From the NCBI RefSeq assembly GCF_040802235.1, contig NC_133156.1, positions 117,024,173-117,088,172 of the forward strand: DNA of 64,000 nt, written 5' to 3'. The position numbers were made by a program, and so were the translations under genes. The DNA is from Manis javanica. Taxonomy: Eukaryota; Chordata; Mammalia; Pholidota; Manidae. Below, piece after piece: positions 44,860 to 57,371 of the stretch (position 1 is the first letter of the stretch; each line of letters opens with the position of its first letter). The notes under the pieces were generated by a model. That model made no database searches and had not been told where the DNA came from. It saw only the letters and a program-made list of their open reading frames with translations.

Positions 44860-45000
44860 ATTTTGTCACTTAGTACAGAAGTTATCAACTCTAAAATTTT
44901 CTCCTTGGAAACTTGTGAAACACTAATACACAGCCTCAGCTAAGTGTAAAAGTCTGGAAATTTCCAGATGATCTATATAGACCAATGCCTAAGTAAAACC
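44860..45000 (+). mobile_element. MER5-like hAT fragment (diverged)
   Basis: 'acagaagttatcaactctaa', GGAAACTTGTGAAAC, 'aatacacagcctcagctaag' and 'ttccagatgatctatataga' follow the MER5-type order loosely (GTTATCAA for GTTCTCAA, CCCCAGG and CAGCCTCA blocks). Confidence 0.4.
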
Positions 45001-45564
45001 AAAACCTTCCAAATCTCAAGCAATCAGAATTCTTAGGGAATAATTACATTTGTTGCTTTTATTTTGTTCTATTAACTAAGAGTTCACCAATTAGCCTGTT
45101 TTACTTCAACTATTTGCAATTAAAATATCTATAATGTATCACACTGGCCTTCAATTTTCACTGCAGTATGGGGAGAATCTTTGACAGGACATAAATGTTA
45201 TGACTGAAGGTACTTTTAAGGAAAAAAATCCCTGACTTGCCACAGGAAGTTTTGTAAAACACTCAACACAGTGCCTTGCCCTAGTAAAAATGTTCTTTAC
45301 ATGTAAAATTAGTATTAGTATTGCTATCATGATTGACCCATCCATTGTAAAGTGGAATGCATAAAGACTACTAAGTAATTGAAGATTTCCTTTACTTTTC
45401 ACCTGTTTATTTTCTTCTATTATAAAGCTTTTTATATTTATTATATAATTTTTTAAATAAAAAGAAGAAAAAAGTATTATAAATTAATAAATAGCTGGGC
45501 AACCTTTAGTTGTGTTTCAGGAAACCTAGGTTTAAATTTTCTTATTTCTTTCAAAAAGTGCAAA
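45001..45564. other. unassigned intergenic sequence
   Basis: Nothing recognised. Confidence 0.5.
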
Positions 45565-45745
45565 GCATTTCTACATATATTCATCATCTATCTGCACAAC
45601 AGTTCTGTGTAATAAAGGGCAGTTACTGCACCCAGTGCACAGAGGGAAAAACACACAGAAGTTAAGTGACTTGCCTATTTGACATAAACAGAACTAGAAC
45701 CTCTATCACTTGGCACTTGAATCTCTTACCATGTGGCTTAAGACC
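45565..45745 (-). mobile_element. MIR SINE, antisense
   Basis: 'ctacatatattcatcatcta', CTGCACAACAGTTCTGTGTA, 'acacacagaagttaagtgac' and TTGCCTATTTGAC match the reverse MIR core (CATTTAATCCTCACAAC, GAGGTTAAGTGACTTGCCC). Confidence 0.75.
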
Positions 45746-46144
45746 ATTTTGCTATCAGACAATACTAATTACTAATCACTAAAACATTTATGAACATTGA
45801 GCACCAAGTGGATTGCTTTAGGTCCTTAAAATGTGGTGGGGAAGCATTTCTTACCTCCTCCTAACAACTAAAAGCCTTGATTAGCTCAGATGTGCTTCTA
45901 ATAGTTTTAAACTTTACATTTTCACCTGGAATAACTTTTGAAATGCCATTTAGCTCTGAAATAGAAATGAGACTAAAATAGATTTATACAGTCTTAGAAA
46001 GAACATTAGAAAAGCATAATATCCTACAATCAGTCAGCTCTCCCTGGAGTTCTCAAATCAACACAAAGCTAGCTTCTAGGGTAGTCATGGGAATTGTAAG
46101 AGAAACTGGATTTAGGATAAACTTTGGAATTAGAGCTGGCTGGT
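45746..46144. other. unassigned intergenic sequence
   Basis: Nothing recognised. Confidence 0.5.
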
Positions 46145-47230
46145 TCTGCTGATAAATTAGGTATGAGAATGGAGATATATACCAACTTAAGGGTGTGAGT
46201 GGCAGCGTGTATGTGGAATCATTTCCTGAGATGAGGAAAATGGGAAGAGCAAGTCTGGGGTAATGAAGTAAAGAGAATTTGGCTTGAAAATGTTGAGTTT
46301 AAGATGCCTAACATGCATTTAGGTATATATATATCATATAGGTAGTTATATATCTTAGACTAAGACTCATGGGAGTGATCAGAGCTAGAGGTGGAAATGT
46401 GGGAATCAATTGGGTGAGTCAGATGGAATCCCTAAGAGTTCAGACTGATTTCTGAGGACTGAGACTTGGAAGCACTGAGTCAGCCAGGTTCCACAGAAAA
46501 GGTGGTGCAGTCAGGGCAGTAGGAATATAGTGTAGTGTCCCAGGAGTCAAGGGAAGAGAGCATTTCAAGACATGGTCCCAAAATAATGATAAATTCTATC
46601 AAATGTTACTAAGAATTCAAATAAGATGGCTGAAACTAGACCACTGAGTTTTGCAGCATGATGTTCATTAGTAACCCTGAAAAATAATATTTCTACTAGA
46701 AATAAGATTCTAACTGCAAGGAGTTGAGAAAAGATGAGAAATTGAAGACAGAGGATAACCAACTTGTTCTAACACTTTTGTAAAACAAATGGAACAGAGA
46801 AATAGGACAATAGCCGGAAGGCATATGGGTACAAGCTTTTGGTTTTGTTTGATTTTATTTGTCTAGATGGACTTGGTTTGTCTGCTTTGTTAAACAAGAG
46901 ATATAGTACAGCATGTCTGTATGCTGTTGAGAATAATATAATAGAAAGAGAAAAAAATAATCGTACTGAAGCAAGGAGGAATAACTCCAGGAGCGAAGTC
47001 CTTGAGTAGTAGAAAAGCATCAAGGATACAAGTGATGTATCGGCCTAGTTTAGAGTGTGGATGACTCATCTGTTATAATAGAAGAGAAGTAGAGTGTATC
47101 AGTATAGATGCAGATAGTTTTATAAATTTTGGTGGTAAAAAGATGAGGAATGTCTATTCTGCTTTCCCGTACTTTATTAGTGAAATGAGATGAAAAGGCA
47201 TCAGGGTGATTTAGAGGAAAGGGAAGTTGA
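46145..47230 (+). mobile_element. ancient mammal-wide interspersed repeat, long copy
   Basis: A diverged copy of a long purine-rich repeat: 'tttaagatgcctaacatgca', 'agcatttcaagacatggtcc', 'atgataaattctatcaaatg', 'caaataagatggctgaaact', 'aacagagaaataggacaata', GCCGGAAGGCATATGGGTAC, 'agcatgtctgtatgctgttg', 'ggagcgaagtccttgagtag'. I recognise the order from many mammalian loci but cannot state the family. The same repeat type appears at 5.6-6.26 kb. Confidence 0.55.
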
Positions 47231-49670
47231 AGGTTGGAGAAGAGATTTGAAAAGTAGTCTTGTAGAGTGGGAAAGTGAACTAACTAGGGAAAATGTAGTG
47301 TTGCCATATGGTGCTTAGAAACTGTAACATAGTTCTGTTTTCTTCCAGCCATCTTCAGCTGTTCATCCATAGGCACTAGAATGCAGGCACTTGGATTTAA
47401 CCAAGATTGGAGTTTGCCAGCGAGTACAGTGACAGCACAGAAAAGCCGCCGAACTAGGAGTATATGAAGAAGAGTGATTATAGTAATGATTATGGGATAT
47501 AAACTGGATAAGGAGGGCAGTACATACATACGCAGATTAACGCTTTAGAAATATCAGTGCTTTAGAAATGTCAGCTGATTCATGAATGGAAAACTGCATA
47601 TTTCTTGTCCCCCTTTCTCCATGTTACTATTATTTTTGTAAAGTTTCTTAGCAATGTTAACTATCATAAAATATTATAGTATAAAGTCTACCATAAAATG
47701 ATACTAATTTGGTGGAAACTCAGTTAAAGTTATACAGCTTTTAGGCAAATATCTACAAGCTTTGATTATGTATTGCAAAACATAAATTTGAGGCCAGTAA
47801 ACCCAGCATTGCCTTTTGCATTTGCTCAGTACCTAAATCTTTTGACTCATCCCTCTTCGATTCTACATTCAAATGAATTGCCATTTGATTCTTTTTTCCA
47901 TAACGTTTCTTTTATTTGTATTATTTCCCTTTCATGTTTACCTCAGACTTATAAAGATACAATCTCCACCTAAAGACTCTCCAGCCTACATTGTCCCATA
48001 AAACTGACCTTCAGATTATTTGCAATCTGAATGTGTTCTCAAATACAGCTATCATTGCTTTATTTTTTGTCCCAACATGCAGTACCTTCCAGTTAATCTG
48101 TCATTTCCTGTGCTTTTATATTGTTTTATGTCTTTCCCTTTCCTCTCTGTTTCTGTTCCACACACCATTCTGTGGGTGCCTAAGTCTGCATCTGGAATAT
48201 TCAGAGGTCCCACTGTGCATTTAGCCAGCTGTGAGGAAGAGACCTTGAGAAACCTGGACACCAGGGGACCACAACTAGCTGGCGAAGATCTTTGGCAGTG
48301 TTGGTTTGGAAATACTTCACAGGCTGTTTCCTGTGAGCTGGGCAGAGATTGCTCTTTTGGAAATCTCCCTTCTAGTCAGCTGCTTGTTGGCTGGCCTCTG
48401 AGCAAATTAGAGCATGATCCTTTAGAAAAAGGCAGTTGAAGTTTGCTTGGAAATCATTTGTTAAAGAAGAGAATGGTTGTGATTTTGTGAATTCAGATCC
48501 TCATACCAACCAACTTCTTCTTCCTTCAAACATATGGGATGAATAAAGAGACAAATAAGTTTAGTGATTGACCTAACCTTATTTGTAATGTTTTTCCCAA
48601 AGAAAACACATTTTTTTAAAGGGATATAAAAAAGCTTTCCTTTATTCACACCATGGTGGTGTGACAGCATAGTTGGAAGAGCTGGTAACTTAGCTAAAAA
48701 CTTCAGAAGGTTTGACCAGAGGGAAAGGAAAATATGAAAGATAATGAGATATTGATATTTTATAGAGCACACTGGATCTGGTTATTAGATCTACAGAATA
48801 AAGAATTTGGTCAAATGCCACACTACAAATTCTCCTGAACTGGAGAACACATACTCTAAAAGCCTGAGGAAGTGTCAGGGAACACACTGATTGTTCAGGC
48901 TCTACTCAAGAACCATTTCTTTGTACACTTCTGTTTAGTAAGATCAAAAAGACAGCTTAGGGAAGACAGAATGCAAAAATGTTGGTAGGTGACCTCTTAT
49001 GTATAGGATATACTTCAGGAGGTTGCCAACTGGGCTCTCTGAGGTATGTCATTACTTTCCTCCCCACATGTTCACAAACAGCTAAGCTGGCCCCCTCCTT
49101 GTTTCAGGGCAGACAGAGGTCAATGTGACTCAGAATAGGAAGTTGCCAATGGGAAAGTGAAAACAGACCTAACTGGAAGGATTACAAGAGCTGAAGGAAA
49201 TCACTTCAGGGATCATGAGGTGACAAAGTGACCCAGAGAATATATAAAGTTTACCACTTTCTTATTATTAGTTTAAGTGCAATTCAGAGCAGTGTCAGTG
49301 CAGTCAAAACGGCATGACTTGGACTTCCAATCCTTTTCTTTGCCTTCCATAAAAAAATGGAATGTTCTACAAGCTCTGCATTTTCTCCCCATTATATTTG
49401 GTGTCTTTAGGAAGGAATGTCAATGAGCACATTGTTAAGGAATGTTGTTGGTAGAAAACAATTAGAAATTTAGAGCAAGTGTTTATTTATTTTTTTATTG
49501 TACAAAAGTACAATAAGGGTCTACCATAGACTAAGTTCCCCAAAATTGGTAGTGTCTGGGGAACACATTAAAGATGGGTTATGCATATAGCCTTATTGGG
49601 AAAGCCCCAAAATCAATAATTAAATGTAGGTGGGTCTCTTCCTGGATATGTAGCTATAGATATCATATAG
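47231..49670. other. unassigned intergenic sequence, GC-moderate near 48.2 kb
   Basis: About 2.4 kb without a recognised repeat. A 17-base tandem pair lies at 47542-47575. The segment 48170-48430 is GC-richer and carries a 139-codon plus frame (48020-48439) without any known domain, splice-site structure or homology I recognise. Confidence 0.45.
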
Positions 49671-49672
49671 AT

Positions 49673-49735
<63 letters not shown>

Positions 49736-49780
49736 GATAGATAGATATAGATATAGATATATAGATAGAGATAGATAGAT
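49671..49780. repeat. (GATA)n microsatellite
   Basis: About 15 uninterrupted GATA units (to 49733) are followed by degenerate GATATA units. On the minus strand they give an isoleucine/tyrosine/leucine/serine-rich spurious frame. Confidence 0.95.
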
Positions 49781-49784
49781 ACAC

Positions 49785-51182
49785 GCCAATACCATAGTCC
49801 TGATTACTGCAGCTTTATAGTAAATTCTTTTCTCTTTTGTTCAAAATTATTTTCATCCTTTTATATCTTTTCCATTTCCATATACAATTTAGAGTGTGCT
49901 TGTCAATTTCTATAAAAAAGCCTTTTGGAATTTTGATTGGGTTAGCATTGAAACTATAGGCCAATTTGTGAAGAAATAACAGCATAACAATATGGGGTCA
50001 TCCAATGAATGAACAGGGTATAGCTTTACATTCATCTATGTCTAATTTCTCTCAATGCTTCATAACTTTCAGTATACAGAGCTTGCACATATTTAAAAAT
50101 TTTTTCTCTAAATATGTCAGATTTTTTATACTTATATGGAAAGTATTGCTTTCAATTTTTATTTTCTAAGTATTGATAGTATACAATTGTTTTTTGTATA
50201 TCAACTTTGTAGACTGCAAGCTTTCTGAATTCACTCATTATAGTTTTTATAGGTTCATTAAGATTTTCTCCATACATGATCACATTATCTGAAAACAAAG
50301 ACAGTTTTAGTCCTTTTGTTTCAAATTATATGTATTTTCCCCCTTGTTATCTTATTACATGTTACATTGGCTACCTTCAGGCCTGGAGTTTTCATTGTTC
50401 ATATATTTTAGATTACAAATTTAATTTCTTTAACTCAGAGTTATTCTGAATTTCTATTTTTTCTTGTGTATGTTTTGGTAATTTGTGTCTTACCAGGAAT
50501 TTTTCCATTTCATCTATGTTGAGTATATTTATATATAATTGTTCATTATACACCCGTCTTATCTTCCTAATGTCTATGAAATCTCTTTTGTTCCAGTATT
50601 CGTAATTTGTATCTTTTTCCTCTTGATCAGAATTTACAGGTTTATCGATTTCATTAAGCTTTTTAAGGAAACATTGTTTGGTTACAATGATTTTCCTCTA
50701 TTGTTCATACATTTTTTATTTTATTGATTTCTAATATTAGCTTTATCACTTCCTCTCTTCTCTTTCTTTGGGTTTTATTTGCTCTTCTTTTTCTGGCTTT
50801 TTTAGGTAGAAGTTTAGATCATTATTTTTCACCTTTCTCCTTTTTTACTATAAACATTTAACTTCTCTGTAAACACTAGTTTAGCTTCATAATATGAGTT
50901 TTGATGTTATGGTTTATTATCATTCAAAGTATTTTACAATTTTTTCTTCAGATTGTGCTGTAGAATTTACAAATATATGGGGATTTTAGAAAATATTTTT
51001 AGTTATTGATGTCTAACTTAATTTACTTTTGGTCATAAAATTAAATTACTAATCATTACTAATTTTAAATTATCAACATTTTAACCTTTTTATGTTTATT
51101 GAGCCTTTTAATGGTTCAGTATATATCTGGACAAAATTTCCATATGCACTTGGAAAGAATATGCATTATTCTTTGCTGTGTT

Positions 51183-51220
<38 letters not shown>

Positions 51221-51885
51221 AATTAGATCAAGTTGATTGATAGTATTGCTCATGTCATCTGTTTTCTGATTTCTATTTACTTGTTTTATCATTAAATTAT
51301 ATATGTTTTAAAATATCAAAATATAATGGTGGATTAATCTATTTATTCTTTAAATTATGTCAGTTTTTGCTACTGACATACTGAATGCCAGGTAATTTTC
51401 CTTATTTTGAAGTCTACTTAGTCTGATATTAATACAGCCATCCCAACTTTCTTATTTATACTTACTGAGTAATGGTATATCTTTTTCCATTCTTTTTTAC
51501 TTTTTACTTTAATATATCTGGGGTTTTTATACATGTATATGGGTCTATTTTCATGTATAATAATCTTTTTCAATAGTTACTGCCTTTAAAATGTATCTAT
51601 ACTATTTATACTTAAAATAATTTTCAGTATAGCTATTTTTAAGTCTACCATTTGCAATTCATATGTTAAATGCTTCATCTGTACTTTGTGCAGTTTTCCT
51701 CGTTTGGCTTCTTTGGGATTATTGTGTGTATTTTAAGATTTCATTTTATCTTCACAATTTATTTATTTATTTTGTTTTATTGGATAGTCTTGGGTTTATA
51801 TTAAGCTTCTGTGCTTTATTACAGCCTATTTTTAAATATTATACTACTTCATATGGTATACTTGCAAGAAGTACTCTTTGGGCAC
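49785..51885 (-). mobile_element. long antisense L1 LINE ORF2 fragment
   Basis: 'gattactgcagctttatagt', 'aatttctataaaaaagcctt', 'tttgattgggttagcattga', 'cctctattgttcatacattt' and 'ctgatattaatacagccatc' are the reverse of L1 ORF2 in order from C-terminal toward central parts. About 2.1 kb, heavily mutated, interrupted by a (CA)n tract at 51185-51217. Confidence 0.85.
51185..51217. repeat. (CA)n microsatellite
   Basis: About 16 CA units within antisense L1 sequence. Confidence 0.95.
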
Positions 51886-53477
51886 AAGCATATATATATA
51901 TACCATGGATGTAGTCTTCCCTTGGGAGATTAACTGAAGAGGTGTGCCAGGCCCTGGTGGGTTTGGTGCCATAGGGCAGGAAATTCCAGATTGCCAGGTA
52001 CTCAGAGATTGGTCTGGATTAAGGGAGATTCAGGTGCGTGTATTCCTTTGACAGTGTAGAATCTCCCCACATGGAGAGGGCAAAAAAGACTATAGCAAAA
52101 CCTAAAGTTCAAGGCCCAGGATCTGTGGGAAATATTGTCTTTCAACATTGACTCTATTTTAAATTTCAAAAACTTCTTTTAAGCATTATATCCTTAATAT
52201 TGTTTAATCTCATCATAAGAGCTTCTAATTTGAGATTGATTTGGAAAATTATTTCTCTTGGACTTCAACTCAAGCTAAAAAAGCAGAGAGGGTAAGGAGA
52301 AGGGGATAAAATCCAAGGAGCCTTCAGACAAAGGTGAAAACATTTGGATGTTCACTAATTTGATAATTTCCCTGAGTTTATTGCCAGGTTAGTATAATTA
52401 ACTAATTCATAAACTCATAGGATTATCCTGGTCACTACCAAAACTTTATATCTTTCCCTTCTTTAGATTCTCCTCCTCTTTTCAAAATCTTTTGCTTCAT
52501 ATGGGCCCAACTTTCCATTTTCATATATTTTTGGACATCTTTAAATGTCTAAATATTTTCCCTGAATTGAGGCTGTTTCAGCTACCACTGAAAATACTGA
52601 ATTTTTGATTACTATATTCTGTTTAGTTTTATTACCTACTTTATGTAGAAATAATGATGTCAATACTTAGGAGGAGAGAGTTCAATTGATCTGTACTAAC
52701 AAAATTGTTTTCGCACGTGCACACACACACACACACAGACACACACACACACACACAACATAGTTAAAACCAGTGATTGTTTTGAAGAAAACATAACAGT
52801 TCTTTCTTTCATTTAGTTAAATAATGTTATGCAAAGAGGGACAGCTTCTTATTCTTAAACTATAAAGACAATTATGGCTTGGTTATATATTAAACATTTA
52901 TTAAGTCATCATATCAGGATAGACACCCAATATTACAAAGCTCTGTTCTGCCCTTAAAAAGTTAATGTTCTTCTAAAGTTAAAAGGGGAGGAAAAAAAAT
53001 TAACAAACATGGACAGACATGGATACAAACTCAGGAAAAACTACCCTTATTATAGTTTCCTTTTCTGCTCTCTTCCTGATTATGTACAAATAGGTTTTTG
53101 GCATGTGAAATCATGTTAGTGTTTCAATTGGCAGTTTGGGAAATTGCCTCATCCTGGCTCCACCTCTTTCAGGCCTAGGGACAGCCCCATCTTGGGTGGC
53201 CTTCCTTTTAGGAAAGTGTCTTAAGCAAACAGGAGACCAGAGCCTGCCCTGTGACTGACAGCATAGGAACTTTCCAGAGGCAACTCTGAGATAAACGCTT
53301 CTCTGACAGCTGGGAGAGTAGTTAATTCAGACTGCCATGGATTCACTGGAGTCCAGTGGATTTCAGGCGCCATATGGAGGGAAAAAAAAAAAGAAACTTG
53401 TCCAGTGCTTCATAAAGCATAAGGCCATTTAACAATCTTGCTAATAGTCTTTTAAAAGTTATAGTTGGAAATACAAA
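51886..53477. other. unassigned intergenic sequence
   Basis: GC-richer pieces at 51940-52130 and 53130-53340 are not recognised. The latter contains CCTTTTAGGAAAG, a short inverted pairing. Confidence 0.45.
52719..52757. repeat. (CA)n microsatellite, interrupted
   Basis: CA units with one CAGACA break, after TCGCACGTG. Confidence 0.95.
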
Positions 53478-53690
53478 CGTCAAATTATAAAATAAATTAG
53501 TCATAGAGATGGAAGTACAGTGTAGGGAATATAGCCAATAATATTGCAATTTTGTTATACGTTGACAGATGGTAACTCCACTTAATGGTGGTGAGCATTT
53601 TGTCATGTATATAATTATTGACTTAGTATGTTGTACATGTGAAACCAATATAATATTGTAGTTCAACTATATTTTAATTAGAAAAAGGAA
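53478..53690 (+). mobile_element. L1 LINE 3' UTR, sense, L1MA-like
   Basis: 'aataaattagtcatagagat', 'ggaagtacagtgtagggaat', 'gacagatggtaactccactt', 'aatggtggtgagcattttgt', 'gtatgttgtacatgtgaaac' and 'agttcaactatattttaatt' are the L1MA-type 3' UTR end, followed by an A-rich tail. It is homologous to the 3' UTR at 32.5-32.7 kb. Confidence 0.9.
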
Positions 53691-54549
53691 AAAAGTTATA
53701 GTTAGAATGTTGACGAAATATGCAAAGCTTACTGAAGGTGAAGTTAGCCCTGGTGGGAGAGAAACAATGGGGAGAAAACCACATAGGTAGAACAATGTGG
53801 CATATAGCCCTTACTATTTTCTCCATATGCACAAGGAAGGGGATTGCCTTCCAATGCCTCATGAGAAGTTTTGGTTAGAGGAAACAAATTAATAGTGGTC
53901 CCTCGCAGGTGTAAATTAATCAGGAAATTATTTACATTGATCGCAAATATAATATGCCTAGAAATTACACAAACATTGTTTTCTATGTTCATGTCTCCTT
54001 AAATTGGTTTGAATTAAATCTCTATCTGGCCTAAGGACTGGTATGTATTTTCTAGCTCATGCCTTTAGTAAAACCTTAATATATTTTTATTGACAGAACT
54101 CTGGAAGCCTCATATCAGAGGGCTGGCTGTATGTGGGACTCTAAAAGGAGGAGAATGACTGAAAATCAGAGGTAGAAGGAGTGTATGACCTAGAAGGGAG
54201 AATATGGTTTCTATCTTCTGGATAATCATCAGGTAATTACATTTGTGTGGGCTCATAAGCAGAACCTGAAAAACATTACCATTAAAAGCTTCATGACGGG
54301 TTCACAAGTCACTGCTTGGTCTCCAGGAAGAATGTGTTGCACAATGATGGGAGAAAAGTGGTCTACACACACTTAAAGATAGAATGTGGTCTGGTTCTGG
54401 TGCTTTGAGTCTTCAGAAAATATAGCACTACTTGGGCACTTCTAGGCTGCAAAGAATCCATGGCAGTAATTGCCATGAAAACTCTTATGAAGAACCAGGT
54501 AGAGATACTAACATCTTGCCAAATATCCACATGCTCCCCACATTATCCA
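53691..54549. other. unassigned intergenic sequence, possibly the start of an LTR-type repeat
   Basis: Nothing firmly recognised. The text from 54100 may belong to the repeat that follows. Confidence 0.4.
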
Positions 54550-54912
54550 GTCTCATTGCAGTTGAGTGAGAATATATGACTACTTTTGGTCAATGCTTTG
54601 TGAACAGAAGAAAACTGTTTACCTTTGAGCCAAAGCATTCAAGAATCAATGCATCTCCTTTCAGTATTTCTTTCCCTGCTTTAGTGAAATTTCAGGCCAC
54701 TTGGTGGGTTGGAAACATGATAAGATGGTGGAACCTGTGTTACATTGGCTCTCCAAGTCACAACTTGGAGGAAAGCTTCCCAGGAGGGCTGCCACATCCT
54801 CACTGAAATTGGCATGATCTTGGTGTAAGAATGGACTTTTATGTACAAAGCCACTTAGATTTCAGGGTTTGTTTGTTATTGTAGTATAGCTTCCCTTATT
54901 CTGACTAACATA
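54550..54912 (+). mobile_element. LTR-like interspersed repeat, sense (MaLR/ERVL type, uncertain)
   Basis: 'gaaacatgataagatggtgg', ACAACTTGGAGGAAAG, 'gccacttagatttcagggtt' and TGTTTGTTATTGTAGTATAG give the order of a known mammalian repeat end (AAGCCACTGAGATTT, GGGTTTGTTTGTTAC, AGCAGCATAACC). The 3' end ...TCTGACTAACA resembles the ...CTGACTAATACA end of MaLR-type LTRs. Confidence 0.5.
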
Positions 54913-55344
54913 GACTATACCAATAGAAAAGAAAAAAAGGTTAGATGACACAGAGCAGGCAACAGAATGTGTTCTTTGAGACATTGGTGGAGATATCTAG
55001 AATACCTTTTAGAGACTTTAGAGATATGTAAAGAGATTTGGTAAAATAAAGATTATTACTGTTTATATAATCTTTCCTCTTAAACCTTGTCATGCTGTGC
55101 ATTAGAACTGATAGAGGCATCAGAGATGGCTTTTCCATTGCCCTTATTTTATCTATGTGCTCCCTTAAAGCCTACATGTGCAAAATTCTTACCTAAGCTC
55201 TCAGCAAATTAATGACATGGAGAAAGTGGAAAGAATGCTAGCCTGGGGAAGGGAGGGTCTTGTCTATTAAGTGCCATGTAAGCATGTAAGCCCTCTACAG
55301 ATAACTTCATTTCCCAATTCTTGCAGGTTGTTAGTGCTCCTGTT
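54913..55344. other. unassigned intergenic sequence
   Basis: Nothing recognised. Confidence 0.5.
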
Positions 55345-55555
55345 TCAATGCTCTTATAGTACTTTGCTTTATTTGCATATTTGCACAATTATACTTATAT
55401 TTTATTGCTGTTATTTGTAAATTCCACAGGTCAATGAACTTCTTGATTACAGAGATCATGTCTTAATCTTTAAGTCTTCAATGTCCAACACAGGGACTGC
55501 AGCAAAAAAAATGAACTAAAAATTTTTTATTGAATAAATGAAAGTTTGTGGTGTT
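55345..55555 (+). mobile_element. L2 LINE 3' end, sense
   Basis: 'tcttatagtactttgcttta', 'gtaaattccacaggtcaatg', 'acttcttgattacagagatc', 'atgtcttaatctttaagtct', 'tgtccaacacagggactgca' and 'attgaataaatgaaag' follow the L2 terminal order. Confidence 0.85.
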
Positions 55556-56639
55556 AGCATGAAGAAAATTTTGGGTAGGACAGTACTGTGGATGTATGGA
55601 AATTTACACATTGAAATTATGTTTAAAATACCCTGAAATTTTGGATATTAGAGCCAATAATATCTTCTCACACTCTGATAATAGTATATTTCTTACCATC
55701 TAGCCCCAGAGGTCAGAATTCCTAAAATTAGTATACCCTTTGGTTTGGGTATTTAAGATATTTGTCAAAATATAAATGCAACCTGGGTAAAATAGAATGA
55801 CACACACTTATTTACCTATTAACATCTTGGTGCAAATTAACTGACAATATAGTCTTAGCAACAAGTTTCTGATGGAGTGGAATGTAGAATATTCATTTTT
55901 AAGGGAGTAGAAGCAGCATTATGGACCTACCTGGATAAGTAGGATATTAAATTGGAGAATCTGGGCCATCATTTAATGGCTTTTTTAAAGTCATGAAGAC
56001 ATGAGGAAAAGTGAAGTTTTTGTCGTCATTTTGCCAAAATTACAAAATTGGCCTAATATATAAGCATCTCATAGGTAGTTTCTTAGCTGTTTTTCTTCAT
56101 GTTCTCTGCACTTTCTCACACCTATCTCTATATTTTAGAGGGAAGGGAGGGAAGAAAAGAGGGATGGAATTATAAATTCCCTTTTCACATTATATTATAT
56201 AAGATCATTGAGGTTAAATATATCCTATGGGAAAATTCACTGCAATATGTTTTGTCAATCATTGCCTAAAATCTTGATAAGATAAATTTGCTTTGAGAGT
56301 CACTACTTAATCAAACACAACTTATGTTTCATATCTTTTAAATAAAATCATCAGATTTAAATTAGGAAAAATACAGACTTCCAAGTAAGGGGCTATACCT
56401 TATAAGAAAGGACAGAGTCTAATAGACATAGCATTGCTAATGTATTATCGGATTCTTCCTCTCTGTTTTATTTACGAAGGTACCAAGTCAATTTGGTCTA
56501 CCCTTAGGGAGGCAGTACAGTGTTTCCAGAATAATGAACAACATTATCTAAGATGTGGGCATAACCCACAGATATGATGCAGACTCAACCAAAAGTCTTA
56601 ATGGAAGACAATTTTCTACACTTACATGACCTTTGGAAT
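55556..56639. other. unassigned intergenic sequence
   Basis: About 1.1 kb with nothing recognised apart from a short purine run at 56139-56167. Confidence 0.5.
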
Positions 56640-56960
56640 AATAGCTTCCTTCCCGTTAAAAAAAAATTAAAGTTTTATAACCTATATATGCATCTTCAAA
56701 CAATAGAGCTTAATATTCCCTGGTTTTAAAATTTCTACAATAGGAATAAAACTATAAATATTCTGCTGTGTCCTTTTTTTCCATTAAATATTGTTGTAAG
56801 ATTCACTCATGTTGCTGTGCATAGTTGTAGTTAGTACTGTTAGTATGATATATCACAATACTATTCATCCCAATGATGATGGACAATAGTTTCTGGTTTG
56901 TTTAAAGTATCATGAACATTTGACAAAATGTGGTAAGAGCTTAAACATGTAAGACCTAAA
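56640..56960 (-). mobile_element. L1 LINE 3' UTR fragment, antisense
   Basis: 'gtaagattcactcatgttgc', 'tgtgcatagttgtagttagt', 'atgatggacaatagtttctg' and 'gtatcatgaacatttgacaa' are the reverse of an ancient L1 3' UTR. Confidence 0.75.
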
Positions 56961-57371
56961 ACTAAAGCAGAACAATTTTGGAACAATACTTTATTGTAGT
57001 CTCATAGACTCATTAATGACTCTGGATGGAAAATATTTCTAAATCATCGATGTAGGGATAGAATAAAGCAATTAAAAAATCAGAGGGACATTGGAAATCA
57101 TGTTGTCAAATTCTTTACTTAATAGATAAGAAAACAGAGATACAGAAAATATTTGGCTTTATCATCATGATATAATTATAGACAGAGTCAAGGAGGAAAG
57201 TCAAGTCTCCAACTTTAACAATACCAAATTCTCTTAACTTTTCATGCTACCAAATTTCTCCACCAGGCATCTGGCACCCTGTAAGTGGTAAAGTGATAAA
57301 GACTATCTGGAAATCTGCTGATAACTCTACCCAAAGGGATCAGTTCATAGTCAAAAGGGGATTAAAAACAT
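56961..57371. other. unassigned sequence, possible MIR trace
   Basis: 'agataagaaaacagagatac' near 57125 could be a decayed antisense MIR or L2 piece. It is too short to call. Confidence 0.4.

Noticed and set aside
48020..48439. 139-codon plus-strand open frame as a gene
   Set aside because: No recognised domain, two overlapping frames of similar quality, no promoter or splice context. Kept only as a composition anomaly.
49671..49780. CRISPR-like array
   Set aside because: The repeat unit is four bases with no spacers. It is a plain microsatellite in mammalian DNA.
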